Shown: in pieces, positions 62,826 through 64,000 of the stretch
Layout: every line of letters begins with the position of its first letter
Position numbering within the stretch: position 1 is the first letter of the stretch
DNA from: Gelidibacter gilvus
Lineage (GTDB): Bacteria > Bacteroidota > Bacteroidia > Flavobacteriales > Flavobacteriaceae
NCBI RefSeq assembly: GCF_004115975.1
Contig: NZ_SDDZ01000010.1
Coordinates: forward strand, 1-64,000
DNA length: 64,000 bases
Direction of reading: 5' to 3'
Program-made: the position numbers and the translations under genes
The notes under the pieces: generated by a model
Told to the model about the DNA's origin: nothing
Databases searched by the model: none
The model's input: the letters and a program-made list of their open reading frames with translations, nothing else

Positions 62826-64000
62826 ATGAGAGAATTACAGCACGTCAATAAGTACTTCTATAAGTACAGATATAAATTATTAGCAGGGATTTTAATAACG
62901 ATTGTTGCTCGAATTTTTCTTCTTTTCACTCCAGAATTGGTAGGTAATTCAGTAGATGTCATTGATAATTACAGAAAAGGTATCACCACAGATCTTGCAG
63001 TCGTTAAAAGTGAATTGCTCGTAAACATCCTATATATTATTGGTGCGGCGATTATTGGTGGCGTTTTCACCTTTGCCATGCGTCAGACTATTATTTATGT
63101 CTCACGAGAGATCGAATATGATCTAAAAAATGAAGTTTATCAACAATACCAAAGGTTATCGTTAGATTTTTACAAGTCTAACCGAACTGGCGACTTAATG
63201 AGCCGTATCAGTGAAGACGTTGGTAAAGTCAGGGAATACGCCGGACCTGCGATAATGTACAGCATCAACACCGTAACGCTATTTATCATTGCGATTTTTT
63301 TAATGTTCAGGTCGGCACCCACGCTCACGCTGTATACCATTATCCCTTTGCCTATCCTTTCTTATTTCATTTATATTTTAAGTAAGTCTATCCACAAACG
63401 CAGTACCATCGTGCAGCAATGGCTTGCAAAACTTTCTACGTTTACCCAGGAAACGTTTAGCGGAATCAGCGTGATCAAGTCGTATGGTATTGAAGACAAG
63501 ACGAATGCTGATTTTGATGAGCTTTCCGCAGAAAGCAGACAAAAAAACATTGATTTGGTAAAAATCCAAGCGCTTTTTTTCCCTCTGATGATCTTTTTAA
63601 TTGGCTTAAGCAACATCATCGTTATCTACATAGGCGGTAAGCAATATATTGATGGCGAAATCGAAAGTTTAGGAGTCATTGCAAAATTCATTATTTATGT
63701 GAACCTCTTAACATGGCCCGTTGCTACCGTGGGCTGGGTAACTTCCGTAGTGCAACAGGCAGAAGCCTCACAAAAGCGGATCAATGAATTTCTAAAGCTG
63801 GAGCCAACGATAAAAAACAATGCTACTGAACCATCCCATATTGAAGGCACCATTGAATTCAAGGACGTATCCTTCACGTATCCTGACACGAACATTCAAG
63901 CCTTGAACAAGGTGAGCTTTAAACTCAATAAAGGCGAAACAATGGCTATTATTGGCAAAACAGGCTCTGGAAAATCGACTGTTTTAGACCTTATTGGGCG
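62826..64000 (+). CDS. ABC exporter permease/ATPase, cut by the window end
   Basis: 391 residues visible of a probable 580-residue half-transporter. ATG at 62826. Six-helix ABC-exporter domain (about 15-310), with the coupling-type segment QQYQRLSLDFYKSNRTGDLMSRISEDVGKVREYAGPA, then the start of the nucleotide-binding domain (FKDVSFTYPDTNIQALNKVSFKLNKGE) and Walker A GKTGSGKST at 379-387, eight residues before the end. Multidrug or lipid exporter family. Divergent from the dehydrogenase. Confidence 0.9.
   Translation, partial: MRELQHVNKYFYKYRYKLLAGILITIVARIFLLFTPELVGNSVDVIDNYRKGITTDLAVVKSELLVNILYIIGAAIIGGVFTFAMRQTIIYVSREIEYDLKNEVYQQYQRLSLDFYKSNRTGDLMSRISEDVGKVREYAGPAIMYSINTVTLFIIAIFLMFRSAPTLTLYTIIPLPILSYFIYILSKSIHKRSTIVQQWLAKLSTFTQETFSGISVIKSYGIEDKTNADFDELSAESRQKNIDLVKIQALFFPLMIFLIGLSNIIVIYIGGKQYIDGEIESLGVIAKFIIYVNLLTWPVATVGWVTSVVQQAEASQKRINEFLKLEPTIKNNATEPSHIEGTIEFKDVSFTYPDTNIQALNKVSFKLNKGETMAIIGKTGSGKSTVLDLIG

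Noticed and set aside
62705-62848. Longer N-terminus of the leucine dehydrogenase
   Set aside because: It contains the promoter and overlaps the divergent ABC gene start; family alignment begins at 62704.

Overview
The window is AT-rich DNA from a member of the Bacteroidota, most likely the family Flavobacteriaceae. The signs are several SusC/OMP-family TonB-dependent receptors with N-terminal carboxypeptidase-regulatory-like domains, many short lipoproteins with a Cys right after the signal helix, a NusB of about 314 residues, a yajC-DUF1573-nusB gene order, and promoter-like TAnnTTTG elements. The genus cannot be fixed from sequence alone. No rRNA, tRNA or CRISPR array was seen.

Region 1 (1-10 kb) holds a zinc-metallopeptidase lipoprotein, a membrane-anchored diheme cytochrome c, a large TonB receptor, a secreted propeller-like protein and RecQ. 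Between them lie decayed stretches, including two relics of the C-terminus of a REP-associated tyrosine transposase.

Region 2 (10.6-33.3 kb) is accessory in character. It is almost entirely + strand, with small single genes separated by long spacers: beta-barrel protein, lipoproteins, DUF1801, DUF4298, CPBP protease, AraC regulators, S41 peptidase, DUF1398 fragments, BLUF photoreceptor, cytochrome-like lipoprotein, a triple-repeat MliC-like lipoprotein and DUF6544. It includes a KstD-like flavoprotein on the - strand and a probable two-gene cell-surface glycan module: a sulfatase-fold phosphotransferase followed by a tandem GH26-like hydrolase whose first copy has lost its nucleophile. A DUF1398 gene is found as two incomplete copies 3.8 kb apart, the second joined out of frame to a broken duplicate of a lipoprotein start.

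Region 3 (33.3-43.6 kb) carries a PLP enzyme plus DsbA-like pair, an SMR efflux protein, DoxX-like, GNAT plus AraC, a GlcG/HbpS-like protein, a SLC1-type symporter, a Gre factor, three tandem copies of a ~175-bp intergenic repeat, and guaB.

Region 4 (43.8-50.1 kb, - strand) is a four-gene operon, DUF4856 lipoprotein -> imelysin-like lipoprotein -> HTTM membrane protein -> FecA-like TonB receptor. It has a recognisable promoter (TTG-N20-TATTTTTG) and an adjacent inverted repeat, and is probably a metal (iron) acquisition system.

Region 5 (50.2-64 kb) is mostly housekeeping: HMG-CoA lyase, a LysE-type exporter, pyrD, a second large TonB receptor paralogous to the one at 3.9 kb, pepT, an IS200-like transposase flanked by REP palindromes, yajC, DUF1573, nusB, a leucine-dehydrogenase-like enzyme and the start of an ABC exporter that runs off the window. 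A second REP pair near the transposase keeps the same 49-bp spacing with compensatory changes in its stems.
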